Of a stretch of DNA of 15,316 nucleotides, positions 14,715 through 15,316 are shown piece by piece. The translations under genes were made by a program, and so were the position numbers. Source of the stretch: Steroidobacteraceae bacterium (lineage in GTDB: Bacteria > Pseudomonadota > Gammaproteobacteria > Steroidobacterales > Steroidobacteraceae); the NCBI GenBank assembly GCA_025927665.1, contig JAICKZ010000034.1, positions 1-15,316 of the forward strand, given 5' to 3'. The notes under the pieces were generated by a model. That model worked only from the letters and a program-made list of their open reading frames with translations. It did no database searches and was not told where the DNA came from. Within the stretch, counting starts at the first letter, position 1. Each line of letters opens with the position of its first letter.

Positions 14715-15316
14715 ATGCTATCGCGGCGCATCCTTCGCATTCTCGCTTGGTCATTGTTGGTTTCAAGCGCTTTCGTGTTAGGCGACCCTTTTCCTGGGTA
14801 TTGGAATAACGGCACCGGCGCGGCGATTCATTATCAACCCGTAGCCTGGCCGAATGAGCCTGCATCGACTTCATGTGGCGATACCTGCGGTGATTGGAAA
14901 CCCTACACACGCTTTGGTCGTGGCATTAAAGATCCACGCGTGCAAGACCCATCCAATGGCGGCACTGCACCACAAAACTATGTGAACATATCATCGTCTT
15001 GCACTGACAAAACTAAGCCTAGCATTTATTACTTTCTACATCGCGGTGCAACTCCAGCCGATGATGTAGTGATGTTTCGTTGGCGTGTGGAGCAACCTGC
15101 GCACAACTATGCCACGGGTCCCAGTCCAGGAAATTACAGCGCTAGTAATCCATGGAGTTCCGCGCAATGGACCGTGTTGTTCAACATCGATGGTTCGGGT
15201 TATCGTAATTTCGCTGCACATCTGAACGGCTCATCTGGATCGCCGGCTGAACCTATCGATATGCTGGCTGGGATATGGAGTAACACTAACAATCAATCCA
15301 TCGATTACACCAGTAA
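14715..15316 (+). CDS. Exported protein of unknown function, 3' end outside the window
   Basis: The first 200 codons of a protein that continues past the right edge. It starts with a signal peptide: basic residues (LSRRILR), a hydrophobic stretch (about 8-22), and probable cleavage just before DPFPGYW. The mature part is rich in Asn, Ser, Gly, Pro and aromatic residues, as in surface or secreted proteins, with two cysteines four apart (Cys54, Cys58 in CGDTCGDW) and a third at Cys96 that could form disulfides. QWTVLFNIDGSGYRNFAAHL (151-170) looks like a beta-sandwich strand pair with an acidic, possibly calcium-related loop, but I do not recognise a named family. The ATG at 14715 has AGGG about 9 bases upstream. 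Codon usage appears like its neighbours. It may be the N-terminal domain of a large multidomain surface protein; that is inference. Confidence 0.8.
   Translation, partial: MLSRRILRILAWSLLVSSAFVLGDPFPGYWNNGTGAAIHYQPVAWPNEPASTSCGDTCGDWKPYTRFGRGIKDPRVQDPSNGGTAPQNYVNISSSCTDKTKPSIYYFLHRGATPADDVVMFRWRVEQPAHNYATGPSPGNYSASNPWSSAQWTVLFNIDGSGYRNFAAHLNGSSGSPAEPIDMLAGIWSNTNNQSIDYTS

Noticed and set aside
1..15316. CRISPR array, tRNA or rRNA gene, insertion sequence, prophage or defence system
   Set aside because: I saw no regularly spaced direct repeats, no cloverleaf or rRNA sequence, no transposase or integrase and no recognised defence domain.

Overview
The window looks like chromosome of a gammaproteobacterium of moderate GC content. 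The pyruvate kinase, phosphoglycerate kinase, GAPDH and YgfF-like dehydrogenase all read like close relatives of the E. coli proteins, and ahcY carries a proteobacterial-type S-adenosylhomocysteine (SAH) riboswitch. I cannot place it to genus. Nothing in it looks like a phage, plasmid, insertion sequence or CRISPR array.

Layout. Positions 1-4160 hold a loose set of single genes on alternating strands: the 5' part of a patatin-like phospholipase (-), an exported Bcp/PrxQ peroxiredoxin (+), an NADP-binding F420-reductase-like oxidoreductase (-), an exported SYLF/Ysc84 protein (+) and an exported beta-sandwich (DUF1349-like) protein (-). Positions 4305-10256 are a minus-strand central-carbon cluster in transcription order tkt, gap, pgk, pyk. 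A strong rho-independent terminator just after gap and a REP-like double hairpin split it into tkt-gap and pgk-pyk. Divergent from tkt, on the plus strand, come a ygfF-like dehydrogenase, metK and ahcY, followed by a terminator, a gene-free stretch and the 5' end of an exported protein I do not recognise.

How the genes work together. Tkt, Gap, Pgk and Pyk carry out pentose-phosphate exchange and lower glycolysis. MetK makes S-adenosylmethionine and AhcY removes the SAH left after methyl transfer. The SAH riboswitch before ahcY should raise AhcY when SAH accumulates. I can trace a 9-pair hairpin that would hide the ahcY ribosome binding site and that overlaps the riboswitch pseudoknot, which fits a translational ON switch.

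Most notable observations: the readable riboswitch expression platform; a degraded second copy of the last ~34 bases of ahcY about 167 bases downstream of the gene; the terminator inside the glycolytic cluster; and inverted repeats over a candidate promoter of the SYLF gene and just before the last gene. I found no convincing new multi-gene system; most of the window is ordinary housekeeping sequence.
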